Of a stretch of DNA of 64,000 nt, positions 8,391 through 17,125 are shown one piece after another. The position numbers and the translations under genes were made by a program. How positions within the stretch are numbered: the stretch's first letter is position 1; each line of letters starts with the position of its first letter. The notes under the pieces were generated by a model that did no database searches, was not told where the DNA came from, and saw nothing but the letters and a program-made list of their open reading frames with translations. This DNA comes from Streptomyces sp. CBMA152 (lineage in GTDB: Bacteria > Actinomycetota > Actinomycetes > Streptomycetales > Streptomycetaceae), in assembly GCF_014596475.1 (NCBI RefSeq), contig NZ_MECJ01000015.1, positions 248,001 to 312,000 on the forward strand, given 5' to 3'.

Positions 8391-9899
8391 ATGACGAGCA
8401 GCACCGAGACCACCGCCACCACCCCGCAGGTTGCGGTCAACGACATCGGTAACGAGGAAGCCTTCCTCGCCGCGATCGACGAGACGATCAAGTACTTCAA
8501 CGACGGCGACATCGTCGACGGCGTCATCGTGAAGGTCGACCGGGACGAGGTCCTGCTCGACATCGGTTACAAGACCGAAGGCGTCATCCCGAGCCGCGAG
8601 CTCTCGATCAAGCACGACGTCGACCCGAACGAGGTCGTCAAGGTCGGCGACGAGATCGAGGCCCTGGTTCTCCAGAAGGAGGACAAGGAAGGCCGCCTGA
8701 TCCTCTCGAAGAAGCGCGCTCAGTACGAGCGTGCCTGGGGCACCATCGAGAAGATCAAGGAAGAAGACGGCATCGTCACCGGTACCGTCATCGAGGTCGT
8801 CAAGGGTGGTCTCATCCTCGACATCGGCCTCCGTGGCTTCCTGCCGGCTTCCCTCGTCGAGATGCGCCGCGTCCGCGACCTCCAGCCCTACGTGGGCAAG
8901 GAGCTCGAGGCGAAGATCATCGAGCTGGACAAGAACCGCAACAACGTGGTCCTGTCCCGCCGTGCCTGGCTGGAGCAGACCCAGTCCGAGGTTCGCCAGA
9001 CGTTCCTCACCACCCTCCAGAAGGGTCAGGTCCGCTCCGGCGTCGTTTCCTCGATCGTCAACTTCGGTGCCTTCGTGGACCTGGGTGGCGTCGACGGTCT
9101 CGTCCACGTCTCCGAGCTCTCCTGGAAGCACATCGACCACCCGTCCGAGGTTGTCGAGGTCGGCCAGGAAGTCACCGTCGAGGTCCTCGACGTCGACATG
9201 GACCGCGAGCGTGTCTCCCTGTCGCTGAAGGCGACGCAGGAGGACCCGTGGCAGCAGTTCGCCCGTACGCACCAGATCGGTCAGGTCGTCCCGGGTAAGG
9301 TCACGAAGCTCGTTCCGTTCGGTGCGTTCGTGCGCGTCGACGAGGGCATCGAGGGCCTGGTCCACATCTCCGAGCTGGCCGAGCGCCACGTGGAGATCCC
9401 GGAGCAGGTCGTCCAGGTCAACGACGAGATCTTCGTCAAGGTCATCGACATCGACCTTGAGCGTCGCCGGATCTCGCTGTCGCTGAAGCAGGCCAACGAG
9501 TCCTTCGGTGCCGACCCGGCGTCGGTCGAGTTCGACCCGACCCTGTACGGCATGGCCGCGTCCTACGACGACCAGGGCAACTACATCTACCCCGAGGGCT
9601 TCGACCCCGAGACCAACGACTGGCTCGAGGGCTACGAGACCCAGCGCGAGGCGTGGGAGGGCCAGTACGCCGAGGCGCAGCAGCGCTTCGAGCAGCACCA
9701 GGCCCAGGTCATCAAGTCCCGCGAGGCCGACGAGGCCGCCGCTGCCGAGGGTGCTGCCGCCCCGGCCGCCGGTGGCAACGCCGGTGCCGGCATCTCGGGT
9801 GGTTCGTACTCCTCGGAGTCGGACGACAACTCCGGCGCCCTGGCGTCGGACGAGGCCCTGGCTGCCCTGCGCGAGAAGCTGGCGGGCGGCCAGAGCTGA
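8391..9899 (+). CDS. rpsA: 30S ribosomal protein S1
   Basis: 502-aa S1 protein that helps the 30S subunit bind and unfold mRNA. Four S1 RNA-binding domains are seen: about residues 38-107 (DGVIVKVDRDEVLLDIGYKTEG), 125-190 (GTVIEVVKGGLILDIGLRGFLP), 208-278 (SGVVSSIVNFGAFVDLGGVDGLVH) and 295-365 (GKVTKLVPFGAFVRVDEGIEGLVH). An acidic, then Ala/Gly-rich tail follows. This four-domain architecture is usual in actinobacteria, shorter than the six-domain E. coli form. The codon pattern, with more NNT/NNG than its neighbours, fits high expression. A consensus promoter and a very strong terminator make it a monocistronic unit. Confidence 0.98.
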   Translation: MTSSTETTATTPQVAVNDIGNEEAFLAAIDETIKYFNDGDIVDGVIVKVDRDEVLLDIGYKTEGVIPSRELSIKHDVDPNEVVKVGDEIEALVLQKEDKEGRLILSKKRAQYERAWGTIEKIKEEDGIVTGTVIEVVKGGLILDIGLRGFLPASLVEMRRVRDLQPYVGKELEAKIIELDKNRNNVVLSRRAWLEQTQSEVRQTFLTTLQKGQVRSGVVSSIVNFGAFVDLGGVDGLVHVSELSWKHIDHPSEVVEVGQEVTVEVLDVDMDRERVSLSLKATQEDPWQQFARTHQIGQVVPGKVTKLVPFGAFVRVDEGIEGLVHISELAERHVEIPEQVVQVNDEIFVKVIDIDLERRRISLSLKQANESFGADPASVEFDPTLYGMAASYDDQGNYIYPEGFDPETNDWLEGYETQREAWEGQYAEAQQRFEQHQAQVIKSREADEAAAAEGAAAPAAGGNAGAGISGGSYSSESDDNSGALASDEALAALREKLAGGQS

Positions 9900-9928
9900 C
9901 GCTCTGACCCCAGCTGGTAGATAGCCGA

Positions 9929-9967
9929 ATGTAAGGCCCGCTCCCCAATGGGGAGCGGGCCTTACAT
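9929..9967. terminator. Very strong hairpin terminator of rpsA
   Basis: The left arm 9929-9946 (ATGTAAGGCCCGCTCCCC) pairs perfectly over 18 bp with 9950-9967 around a 3-nt AAT loop, 30 bp past the stop codon, followed by a short T-rich stretch. Confidence 0.93.
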
Positions 9968-10096
9968 CGTTTGTGGGGTACGGGCACTCCACAAGGCCGA
10001 CGCCTGAGCATGCCAAGGTCTGGACCAGGCCCGGAATGCCGCGACGAGGAGTCCGTCCGGCCGTCATGAGAACGGCATGTGAAACGGACGCGCGCG

Positions 10097-10122
10097 GGAA
10101 TGCCGTTGTCCCATGGGGCGTT
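10097..10122 (+). promoter_or_regulatory. SigR-type (thiol stress) promoter before the PAC2 gene
   Basis: GGGAAT (10096-10101), exactly 18 bp, then GTT (10120-10122) matches the GGAAT-N18-GTT consensus recognised by the disulfide-stress sigma factor SigR. Transcription would start about 25-30 nt before the GTG start, leaving room for the GAGGAGG ribosome site. Confidence 0.55.
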
Positions 10123-10154
10123 CTTCCCTACGAACACGAGGAGGAGCGGTAATC

Positions 10155-11093
10155 GTGCTTGATCCGCAGAGTTTGTACGAATGGGAGCCGAAGGGCCTCG
10201 CAGTCGTCGACATGGCGCTCGCGCAGGAGTCGGCAGGCCTGGTCATGCTGTACCACTTCGACGGATACATCGACGCGGGTGAGACCGGCGAGCAGATCGT
10301 CGGGAAGCTGCTGGACACCCTGCCCCACCAGGTGGTGGCCCGCTTCGACCACGACAGACTTGTCGACTACCGCGCCCGCCGCCCGCTGCTCACGTTCAAG
10401 CGGGACCGCTGGACGGACTTCGAGACGCCCGCGATCGAGGTGCGTCTGGTGCAGGACGCCACGGGCGCGCCGTTCCTGCTGATGTCGGGCCCGGAGCCGG
10501 ACGTCGAGTGGGAGCGCTTCGCGGTCGCCGTACGGCAGATCGTCGAGCGTCTCGGCGTACGCCTTTCGGTCAACTTCCACGGCATCCCCATGGGTGTTCC
10601 GCACACCCGCCCGGTCGGCATCACCCCGCACGGCAACCGCACGGATCTGATGCCGGGTCACCGCTCGCCCTTCGACGAGGCCCAAGTTCCCGGCAGCGCC
10701 GAGTCGTTGATCGAGTACCGGCTGATGGAAGCGGGCCACGACGTCCTGGGCGTCGCCACGCACGTTCCGCACTATGTGGCGCGTTCGGCCTACCCGGACG
10801 CGGCGCTGACCGCCCTGGAGGCGATCACGGCGGCGACGGGCCTGGTGCTGCCGAGCGTCGCCCACAGTCTGCGGACCGAGGCGCAGCGCACCCAGACCGA
10901 GATCGAGCGCCAGATCGGCGAGGGTGACGAGGAACTGGTCACCCTGGTACAGGGCCTTGAGCACCAGTACGACGCGATCGCGGGCGCCGAGACCCGGGGC
11001 AACCTGGTCGCCGAACCGGCGGACCTGCCGTCGGCGGACGAGCTGGGCCGGGAGTTCGAGCGGTTCCTCGCGGAGCGTGAAGGAGACCTGTGA
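10155..11093 (+). CDS. PAC2-family protein (proteasome-assembly-chaperone-like)
   Basis: 312-aa soluble protein of the PAC2 family, related to eukaryotic proteasome assembly chaperone 2 and to mycobacterial Rv2125-like proteins. The conserved features are the N-terminal [14 protein letters not shown] stretch, [17 protein letters not shown], the [14 protein letters not shown] loop and the HVPHYVA motif, with a C-terminal helical, charged tail. Streptomycetes have 20S proteasomes, but a chaperone role is inferred from the family, not proven. I start it at the GTG at 10155 because GAGGAGG lies 8 nt upstream. A SigR-like promoter precedes it, which would fit protein quality control under oxidative stress. 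Confidence 0.85.
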   Translation: MLDPQSLYEWEPKGLAVVDMALAQESAGLVMLYHFDGYIDAGETGEQIVGKLLDTLPHQVVARFDHDRLVDYRARRPLLTFKRDRWTDFETPAIEVRLVQDATGAPFLLMSGPEPDVEWERFAVAVRQIVERLGVRLSVNFHGIPMGVPHTRPVGITPHGNRTDLMPGHRSPFDEAQVPGSAESLIEYRLMEAGHDVLGVATHVPHYVARSAYPDAALTALEAITAATGLVLPSVAHSLRTEAQRTQTEIERQIGEGDEELVTLVQGLEHQYDAIAGAETRGNLVAEPADLPSADELGREFERFLAEREGDL

Positions 11094-11129
11094 CCGACGG
11101 CATGAGCGGCATCCCCTAGGCTGCCGCTC

Positions 11130-11732
11130 ATGCTGAAGGTGGGCCTGACCGGCGGAATCGGTGCCGGTAAGAGCGAAGTGTCACGGCTGCTCGTCTCGTA
11201 CGGAGCCGTACTGATCGACGCCGACAAGATCGCGCGCGAGGTCGTCGCGCCCGGAACCCCCGGGCTTGCGGCCGTGATCGAGGCGTTCGGCGCGGGCATC
11301 CTGACGCCGGAAGGCGCTCTGGACCGCCCGGCCCTGGGGGCGATCGTCTTCGCCGACCCCGAGAAACTGGCGGTTCTGAACGGGATCGTCCACCCGCTGG
11401 TAGGCGCCCGCTCGGCGGAGCTGGAGGCGGCCGCGGGCGCCGACTCGGTGGTGATCCACGATGTCCCGCTCCTGACGGAGAACGGTCTGGCCCCCCTCTA
11501 CGACCTAGTGGTCGTCGTCGACGCCGCCCCCGCCACCCAGCTCGACCGCCTGACCCGGCTGCGCGGCATGACGAAGTCCGAGGCCGAGGCCCGTATGGCG
11601 GCCCAGGCGACCCGTGAGCGGCGCCTCGCGGTGGCGGATCTGGTCATCGACAACGACGGCCCCCTGGAGGCGCTGGAACCCCAGGTCAGGAAGGTGTGGG
11701 GCAAGCTCGTGGAGCGCGCGGCCCAGCAATAG
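11130..11732 (+). CDS. coaE: Dephospho-CoA kinase
   Basis: 200-aa enzyme for the last step of coenzyme A synthesis, ATP-dependent phosphorylation of the ribose 3'-OH of dephospho-CoA. The P-loop is [12 protein letters not shown] (residues 5-16), followed by [12 protein letters not shown] and the lid-region sequence [20 protein letters not shown]. Length and motifs are typical; the C-terminal GrpB-like extension found in some actinobacteria is absent. The ATG is only 7 nt after TAGGCT (11117-11122), so a leaderless mRNA is likely, although no -35 hexamer is correctly spaced. It is 36 bp from the PAC2 gene. Confidence 0.96.
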   Translation: MLKVGLTGGIGAGKSEVSRLLVSYGAVLIDADKIAREVVAPGTPGLAAVIEAFGAGILTPEGALDRPALGAIVFADPEKLAVLNGIVHPLVGARSAELEAAAGADSVVIHDVPLLTENGLAPLYDLVVVVDAAPATQLDRLTRLRGMTKSEAEARMAAQATRERRLAVADLVIDNDGPLEALEPQVRKVWGKLVERAAQQ

Positions 11733-11830
11733 CGCCCGATAGCGCGGCGGATGGCCGCGAATGACCACTCCCGTATGGGTCGTGCCAAAACCGCACCCCG
11801 ATCCGTTCCCACGAGGAATACGATCGCGAT

Positions 11831-12217
11831 GTGCTCTTCGTATTGGCGGGTTTCACGGCCTTCGGCGGCCTGGTGGCGTTACTGGCCGGGGCCTACGGGC
11901 TGCGGGAGACCCGGCGCCTCGTGGCGGCGGGCGGGCTCGCCTGGGCGCTGGTCAAGCCCGCACCGCCCGGCTCCGGACGCCCGCTCCTGCAGTACGAGAC
12001 GGTCGACGGCCGAGTCCTCGAACTGCCGTCCCCGGTCCCGCCGTCCCGCCGCGAGCCGCTCACACCCGGCGGCCGCGTCCGGCTCTCCTACGACCCCGCC
12101 GACCCGCGCGAAGTGATCCTGCTCGGCCGGGAACGCATGGGCCTGGACCGTTCGTTCATAGCGGCAGGAGCCGCCGTACTGGCCGTGGGACTGATTCTGG
12201 CGGTGGCCGCCCTGTGA
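11831..12217 (+). CDS. DUF3592-like two-helix membrane protein with a TTA codon
   Basis: 128-aa protein with a hydrophobic helix at each end (about residues 2-22 and 107-127) and a small beta-rich domain between them (LLQYETVDGRVLEL ... GGRVRLSYDPADPREV), the pattern of DUF3592 proteins. Function is unknown. The GTG start is 7 nt after TACGAT (11819-11824), suggesting a leaderless transcript. Codon 17 (11879-11881) is TTA, read only by the bldA tRNA in Streptomyces, so translation may depend on development. This is the clearest TTA codon I found inside a gene here. Confidence 0.75.
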   Translation: MLFVLAGFTAFGGLVALLAGAYGLRETRRLVAAGGLAWALVKPAPPGSGRPLLQYETVDGRVLELPSPVPPSRREPLTPGGRVRLSYDPADPREVILLGRERMGLDRSFIAAGAAVLAVGLILAVAAL

Positions 12218-12311
12218 CGGCACGGGCGGACTCGATGGCGGGCGGTGCGCATATGGAATAACCCAACTGGGCAGTGCGTTGTCAACGCGCAGCAAGGGAA
12301 AGGACTCGACC

Positions 12312-12686
12312 GTGGCCGAGAGCACCCCGGAAACGCATGTCATCGACTTCCGCGCGGCGGAGCACCTGCTCGCGGCCAAGGACCCGCGCGGCGCGGTGAA
12401 GCTCCTCGACTCGGTCATCGCGGCCCACCCCGAGAACACCGCGGCCCGGCTGCTGCGCGCCCGTGCCTTCTTCGCCGCGGCCCAACTGCGCTCGGCCGAG
12501 CTGGAGTTCCAGCTCGTCCTGGAGCGCGAACCGGACAACGCGTTCGCCCACTTCGCCCTGGCCCGCACCTACGAGCGCACGACCAGGCCCGACCAGGCCC
12601 TGCGCCACTTCCGCCTGGCGGCGGCCCTGGACCCCAAGCCGGAGTACCTGGAAGCGGCCCGCTTCGACACGGCGGGTGACGCGTAG
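12312..12686 (+). CDS. Small tetratricopeptide-repeat protein
   Basis: 124 aa, mostly helical, with two to three TPR units: roughly residues 20-50 (AKDPRGAVKLLDSVIAAHPEN), 52-85 (AARLLRARAFFAAAQLRSAE ... LEREPDN) and 86-118 (AFAHFALARTYERTTRPDQA ... LDPK). TPRs mediate protein-protein contact, and no partner is evident. I start it at the GTG at 12312 because AAGGGAAAGGA lies 7 nt upstream; longer in-frame starts have no ribosome site. Confidence 0.82.
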   Translation: MAESTPETHVIDFRAAEHLLAAKDPRGAVKLLDSVIAAHPENTAARLLRARAFFAAAQLRSAELEFQLVLEREPDNAFAHFALARTYERTTRPDQALRHFRLAAALDPKPEYLEAARFDTAGDA

Positions 12687-12744
12687 GGCGCAGGCCCGAT
12701 GCCTGGGGGGGGCGGCGACCCTGGCGAGGACCGCCGGACCGGCC

Positions 12745-13005
12745 CTAGCGCCGCCGGGGCGGCTCGTACGGTGGGATGTCCGGGCCGGGCTGGTAATGGG
12801 GGCCCTGGTGGATGTGGTGGATGATCATGCAGAGGTCGGTCGTGATCACCGCGGCCAGGACCGCGCAGGCGGCCATCCAGCCGGGGCGGTGCTCCACAGC
12901 GAAGCCCGCCGTGCCCGCGAGGGCCCAGATCAGCCCCCATACGCTCAGCCAGAACCGCATCCGCAGTGGACTGCGCGCAGTCGTGGGTTCACTCCCAGTG
13001 CGCAT
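12745..13005 (-). CDS. DUF6343-like small membrane protein
   Basis: 86-aa protein with two adjacent hydrophobic helices (about residues 18-36 and 43-62) and a proline-rich hydrophilic tail ending PPYEPPRRR. The RTGSEPTTARSPLR N-terminus and HHIHQGPHYQPGPDIPPY tail fit, from memory, the streptomycete DUF6343 family. Function is unknown. The ATG at 13005 has GAGG 8 nt upstream; an earlier ATG at 13011 would crowd that site. Confidence 0.7.
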   Translation of the reverse strand: MRTGSEPTTARSPLRMRFWLSVWGLIWALAGTAGFAVEHRPGWMAACAVLAAVITTDLCMIIHHIHQGPHYQPGPDIPPYEPPRRR

Positions 13006-13124
13006 GGCCATCGCCTCTTCTAGGTGGATTTTACCCACCGAGTGGCCGGATCCATCCGTCGTGCACGGTGCGGGTGCCCGGCAACCCGCCGCTTCGCGCC
13101 ACGGTGCCGCATAGGGTGACGCGC

Positions 13125-14042
13125 ATGGTGGACGTGGATGCGCTGTTGCCGGTCGGGGACGAGCTGCCCGAGACGCTGCTCGACCTGGCCGTACCGCACG
13201 AGGACATCAATGAACTGATCGCGCTGGCGCGGCGGGTGGAGAACGATCCGGAGTTGCGGGCGTTCGTGGAGCGGTCCGTACGGGAGCTGGTGCACGACAT
13301 CGGTGTCGTGGCCGGCGGTCGTGAACTTCCTCCTGTCCCGGAGGGGTTGGGTGAGGCCGGGCGGCTGCTCCCCATCGTGGTGCTCCTGGCGGCGCTGCCC
13401 TTCACGCGCGCGTACCACCGCGAACGCGGCGTGCCCGCCGACGTCACCCGCCGCACCCTCGCCGACCTCGGGCGGCATATGGCCCTGCACCGGCGACGGT
13501 ACGGCAATGCCGGACTGGTCAAGCCGCACTGGTTTGCGCTGCACTTCCGTGGCGAGATCTACCAGTTGGGCCGGTTGCAGTTCCAGCGTGCCCGGCTCTG
13601 GCGGCAGACGGGCGAGGCGCTGAGCGCGGCGGGGCTGCCTCTGGGGGAGGGGGACCCCTGTCTGAGCATCCATGTGCCGGACTTCCGTGGCCCGTTGACA
13701 TCACAGGCGTGCGATGCCTCGCTCGCGCTGGCCAGGGAGTTCTTCGCGCGCCACTATCCGGACGAGCCCTATCGGGTCGCTGTCTGCGACTCCTGGCTGC
13801 TCGACGCGCAGCTGGAGAAGTACCTGCCGGAGGACTCCAACATCCTGTGCTTTCAGCGCCGGTTCCGGACCTCGTTCCAGGATGCGGAGGTGTACGACCG
13901 GCTCCCGGTCGGCTTCGTCTTCGGCGATCCGGACCTGCCGGTCGAGACCCTGCTTCAGCGCACGCCCGTGGAGCGCGCTGTGGCGGGCCATCTGCTCGCG
14001 GGCGGGCACTGGTACTGCGGACACGGCTGGTTCGAGCTGTGA
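13125..14042 (+). CDS. Acyltransferase-domain protein (GNAT-like C-terminus)
   Basis: 305-aa protein that looks like the two-domain acyltransferase family in streptomycetes: a helical N-terminal domain (about 1-115) and a GNAT-like C-terminal domain (about 120-300) with LADLGRHMALHRRRYGNAGL, LHFRGEIYQLGRLQFQRA and IHVPDFRGPLT. The substrate is unknown, and the acyl-CoA binding signature of classical GNATs is not obvious, so the assignment rests on remembered family resemblance. The ATG follows TAGGGT (13112-13117) by 7 nt, suggesting a leaderless mRNA. Confidence 0.62.
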   Translation: MVDVDALLPVGDELPETLLDLAVPHEDINELIALARRVENDPELRAFVERSVRELVHDIGVVAGGRELPPVPEGLGEAGRLLPIVVLLAALPFTRAYHRERGVPADVTRRTLADLGRHMALHRRRYGNAGLVKPHWFALHFRGEIYQLGRLQFQRARLWRQTGEALSAAGLPLGEGDPCLSIHVPDFRGPLTSQACDASLALAREFFARHYPDEPYRVAVCDSWLLDAQLEKYLPEDSNILCFQRRFRTSFQDAEVYDRLPVGFVFGDPDLPVETLLQRTPVERAVAGHLLAGGHWYCGHGWFEL

Positions 14043-14106
14043 CGGCCCTGCGTGCCCCCGCGCCGACCGGCGCTCCCGAGCCCGCCCGGGCCGTCCTGGC
14101 CGCCCG

Positions 14107-14496
14107 TCAGTGGACGAAGGCGTAACTGCGCCAGGGCAGGGTGTTGGGCGCGATGTTGTCGGAGAGGCGGCTCGGGATGTACTTCATCTCGTCGCCGCTG
14201 CAGTCCGGCGTCCGGTAGACGCGCACATCGGACAGCGTGTTGTTGAGCACGGCCGTCGCGCCGGCCGGAGCCATGAGATGACAGCCCTTGACGGGCGGGC
14301 TGCTGATCTTGACGATACGTTCCGCCGCGGTCGAGTACGAGAAGGTGCCGACCGCCGTACGGTCGAGGCTTGAGCAGGCCGTGGCGGCGAGCGTGAGCAG
14401 CGCCGCACCGGCGGCGAGCCCCAGCCGCCTGCGCGTGGCGGCGGAACGCGCCGACGCGGACAGGGGCGACACGGGCTGGGGAACAGGCACGGACAT
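14107..14496 (-). CDS. Putative lipoprotein, unknown function
   Basis: 129 aa. An Arg-containing N-terminus (SAATRRRLGLAAG), a hydrophobic core (AALLTLAATAC) and a Cys at about residue 42 form a plausible lipoprotein signal, although ATAC is a weak lipobox. The mature part is about 88 residues with two further Cys (KGCHLM, PDCSGD) that may form a disulfide. I do not recognise a domain. The ATG at 14496 has GAGGAC upstream; upstream in-frame codons lack a ribosome site. Convergent with the acyltransferase gene and divergent from the lipase gene. Confidence 0.62.
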   Translation of the reverse strand: MSVPVPQPVSPLSASARSAATRRRLGLAAGAALLTLAATACSSLDRTAVGTFSYSTAAERIVKISSPPVKGCHLMAPAGATAVLNNTLSDVRVYRTPDCSGDEMKYIPSRLSDNIAPNTLPWRSYAFVH

Positions 14497-14722
14497 GAGC
14501 GGTCCTCGTCTGTACGGCAGTGCTGCGGCGGTCAGTACCGCAACTCTTACCGCTGGACGGTCACCGGGCATCCGGTGCGCGGCCGGCCGGGCGACATGAC
14601 CCACATGATGAGCACCCACATCCGGGCATCCGCTTGTGTGGTGCGCCCATATCCCCCAGCAGTACACCGCCTGCCTAGCGTCTACCGCGGAGTCGGATCA
14701 GCCTAGGCGAGGGGGCACGGAC

Positions 14723-16030
14723 GTGCGAAGCAGACACAGTGCGGGGTGGCGGGCTGTGCTGGCCGTGACGGCAGCACTCGGGGCACTGGTGACCGGAGCC
14801 GGCGTCACCGCCGCGAGCGCCCCCTCCGTGAGCGCCGCAGCGCCGTCGTACCTCACCCTGGAGGGCGCCTATGGAGCCGGCACTGTCACCAACGGCTGGG
14901 AGAAGGTCGAGCGCTACCGCGACACCACCCCCGGCTTCCAGGCGACGGCCGCCGAAGGCTACCCGCCGGACGGGCGCGGAAACCAGGACGGCGTACGTGT
15001 CACCTATTTCGGTGGCGTCGCCCGCCCCACCTCGGACCGCTTCTTGCTCTACTCGGCGCCCGGCTGGAACACCGGGGCCAAGGCCACCCCCGTCCTCCTG
15101 GTGCACGGCGCCAACGACACCGCCGACCGGGCGTGGGCCAACCCCGGCGAGGCGGGCGGCTATGGCTGCGGCGCGCTGTCGTGCCCCTCGACCGGTCTGA
15201 TGCAGTACCTCTCGGCCCGGGGCCACCGCGTCTTCGCCATCGGCTTCGCCCACAAGCAGGGCGACAACCTGATGCAGGCGCAGGCCGTCGGCGACGCGGT
15301 CGCGCTCATCAAGGCGAAGCTCGGCGTGTCCCAGGTGGACCTGGTCGGCTGGAGCAAGGGGGAGATGTCCACGCGCGCGTACGTCTCGTCACTCAAGCCC
15401 GCCTGGGGCCGCGCGTACGCCGGTGACGTACGGAAGCTGATCACGCTCGGCGGCCCCAACGGAGGCTTCGACTACCCGTACGCCCACGGCTGGGCCCATG
15501 ACTTCTCCATCTGGCCGGAGTGCGGTGGCAAGATCAACGCGCCCTCGCCGCACTCCCGGATGACCTGTTACGGGACGTACACGGCGCATCCCGAGTTCTC
15601 CATGACGCCCTCCGGCGGCTATGACGACTACCCCGGCCAGCGGCAGATGCTGGCCCGCTGGGACGGCGTGTACGGCGTCGACCAGACGGCGCAGGACTGG
15701 TACACGACGTACTACGGAGGCCAGGGCTTCTACACGGCGGGCGACGGCATCCAGGCGGCCATCGACGCGGGCTCGCTGGTCGGCCCGCTTCAGCGGGCCG
15801 GAATCCCCGCCTCTGTCACGACCTACCTGCTGGCGGGCGGCTCGCCGGACGTCATCGGCATCTTCAACGAGAACCGCGGCCCCAGCGACGGGGTCGTCTT
15901 CGTCTCCAGCGCCCTCGACACCACGGGCATCGCCAAGGTCGGCGCCACGGCCACCGTGGCGGGCGCCAACCACCTCGAACTGGGCTGGAACAGCGCATCG
16001 GAGGCCCAGGTCGCCTCCTGGCTCTCCTGA
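14723..16030 (+). CDS. Secreted alpha/beta-hydrolase (lipase/esterase)
   Basis: 435-aa exported hydrolase. The signal peptide is about residues 1-40 (Arg start, hydrophobic LAVTAALGALVTGAGVTA, Ala-rich cleavage region). In the fold, the oxyanion-side motif is VLLVHGAND, the nucleophile elbow is GWSKG with Ser at about 211, and the likely catalytic His is in GANHLELGW near the C-terminus. Cys residues in YGCGALSCP and CGGK ... TCYG may form disulfides. It resembles streptomycete extracellular lipases of the GXSXG class. GTG at 14723 is chosen because GAGGGGG precedes it. It is the first of three hydrolase genes in a row, with 38 bp to the next. Confidence 0.82.
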   Translation: MRSRHSAGWRAVLAVTAALGALVTGAGVTAASAPSVSAAAPSYLTLEGAYGAGTVTNGWEKVERYRDTTPGFQATAAEGYPPDGRGNQDGVRVTYFGGVARPTSDRFLLYSAPGWNTGAKATPVLLVHGANDTADRAWANPGEAGGYGCGALSCPSTGLMQYLSARGHRVFAIGFAHKQGDNLMQAQAVGDAVALIKAKLGVSQVDLVGWSKGEMSTRAYVSSLKPAWGRAYAGDVRKLITLGGPNGGFDYPYAHGWAHDFSIWPECGGKINAPSPHSRMTCYGTYTAHPEFSMTPSGGYDDYPGQRQMLARWDGVYGVDQTAQDWYTTYYGGQGFYTAGDGIQAAIDAGSLVGPLQRAGIPASVTTYLLAGGSPDVIGIFNENRGPSDGVVFVSSALDTTGIAKVGATATVAGANHLELGWNSASEAQVASWLS

Positions 16031-16068
16031 CCGCCCCGACCCCCTCCCCGAGCCCGAGGACGGCCTGT

Positions 16069-17118
16069 ATGACCACGCTGACCGCACGCCGGGTGCCCAC
16101 CGCCCGCCTCACCCAGCACATCCTGGAGGACGTTTCCAAGGACGCGGGCGAACCGGTCGTCTTTGTGCATGGAAACGTTTCGTCGTCCGTCTTCTGGCAG
16201 GACGCCATGCTCGCCCTGCCCGAGCGCTACCGGCCGATCGCGGTCGATCTGCGCGGCTTCGGCGGCACCGACCCGCTGCCGGTGGACGCGACCCGTGGAC
16301 TGTGCGACTACGCCGATGACTTGGCGGCGCTCCTCGACGCGCTTCATATGGAGCGAACACACCTGGTCGGCTGGTCCATGGGGGGTGGTGTGGTGCTGCA
16401 ACACATGAAGAACCGGCCCGCTGCCGTCCGTTCGCTGACCCTGGTCAACCCCGTGTCCCCGTACGGGTTCGGCGGCACCCACGGCGTGGACGGGCGGCTC
16501 AACTCGCCGGACGGGGTCGGGTCCGGCGGCGGCACCGCCCACCCCGACTTCGTCCGGCTGCTGGCCGAGGGCGACCGGGGCGAGGATTCCCCGCTCTCGC
16601 CCCGCACCGTCCTCACCTCGTACTACGTCAAGCCGCCGCTGCGGCCCGAACGCGAGGACGAGTACGTCGAGTCGATGCTCAGTACGCGCGTCGGGGACGA
16701 CCACTACCCGGGCGACAGCCGCCCCTCGCGCGCGTGGCCCGGCATTGCCCCCGGCACACGCGGGGTCCTCAACTGCCTTGCTCCCACCCGCTTCCGCGTC
16801 GACGACCTGCACACGGCGGTCGCCGAGCTGCCGGTCAAGCCGCCGGTGACCTGGGTGCGCGGCGAGGACGACGTGATCGTCTCCGACACGTCGCTCTTCG
16901 ACCTCGCCCACCTCGGCGCGATAGGCGCGGTGCCCGGCTGGGACGGCACCCCGGCGCAGCCGATGGTTGGCCAGACACGGCATGTTCTCGGCCTTTACGC
17001 GCGCGTGGGCGGCAGGGTACGAGAGGTGACAGTGCCCGGAGCCGGGCACGCGGTGCACGTCGAACGCCCCAAGGAGTTCGGCGAGGCCCTGCTGGAGACG
17101 CTGGCCGAAGGAGTCTGA
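16069..17118 (+). CDS. Cytoplasmic alpha/beta-hydrolase
   Basis: 349 aa without a signal peptide. The oxyanion motif is VFVHGNVSS, the DLRGFGGTD loop is typical, the nucleophile elbow is GWSMGG (Ser about 103), the acidic residue is in RGEDDVIVS, and His is in GAGHAVHVE. A long lid insertion (about residues 135-245) sets it apart from simple esterases. The substrate is not deducible. It begins 38 bp after the secreted lipase gene and ends 7 bp before the carboxylesterase gene, so the three probably form one unit. Confidence 0.83.
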   Translation: MTTLTARRVPTARLTQHILEDVSKDAGEPVVFVHGNVSSSVFWQDAMLALPERYRPIAVDLRGFGGTDPLPVDATRGLCDYADDLAALLDALHMERTHLVGWSMGGGVVLQHMKNRPAAVRSLTLVNPVSPYGFGGTHGVDGRLNSPDGVGSGGGTAHPDFVRLLAEGDRGEDSPLSPRTVLTSYYVKPPLRPEREDEYVESMLSTRVGDDHYPGDSRPSRAWPGIAPGTRGVLNCLAPTRFRVDDLHTAVAELPVKPPVTWVRGEDDVIVSDTSLFDLAHLGAIGAVPGWDGTPAQPMVGQTRHVLGLYARVGGRVREVTVPGAGHAVHVERPKEFGEALLETLAEGV

Positions 17119-17125
17119 GGCGCGG

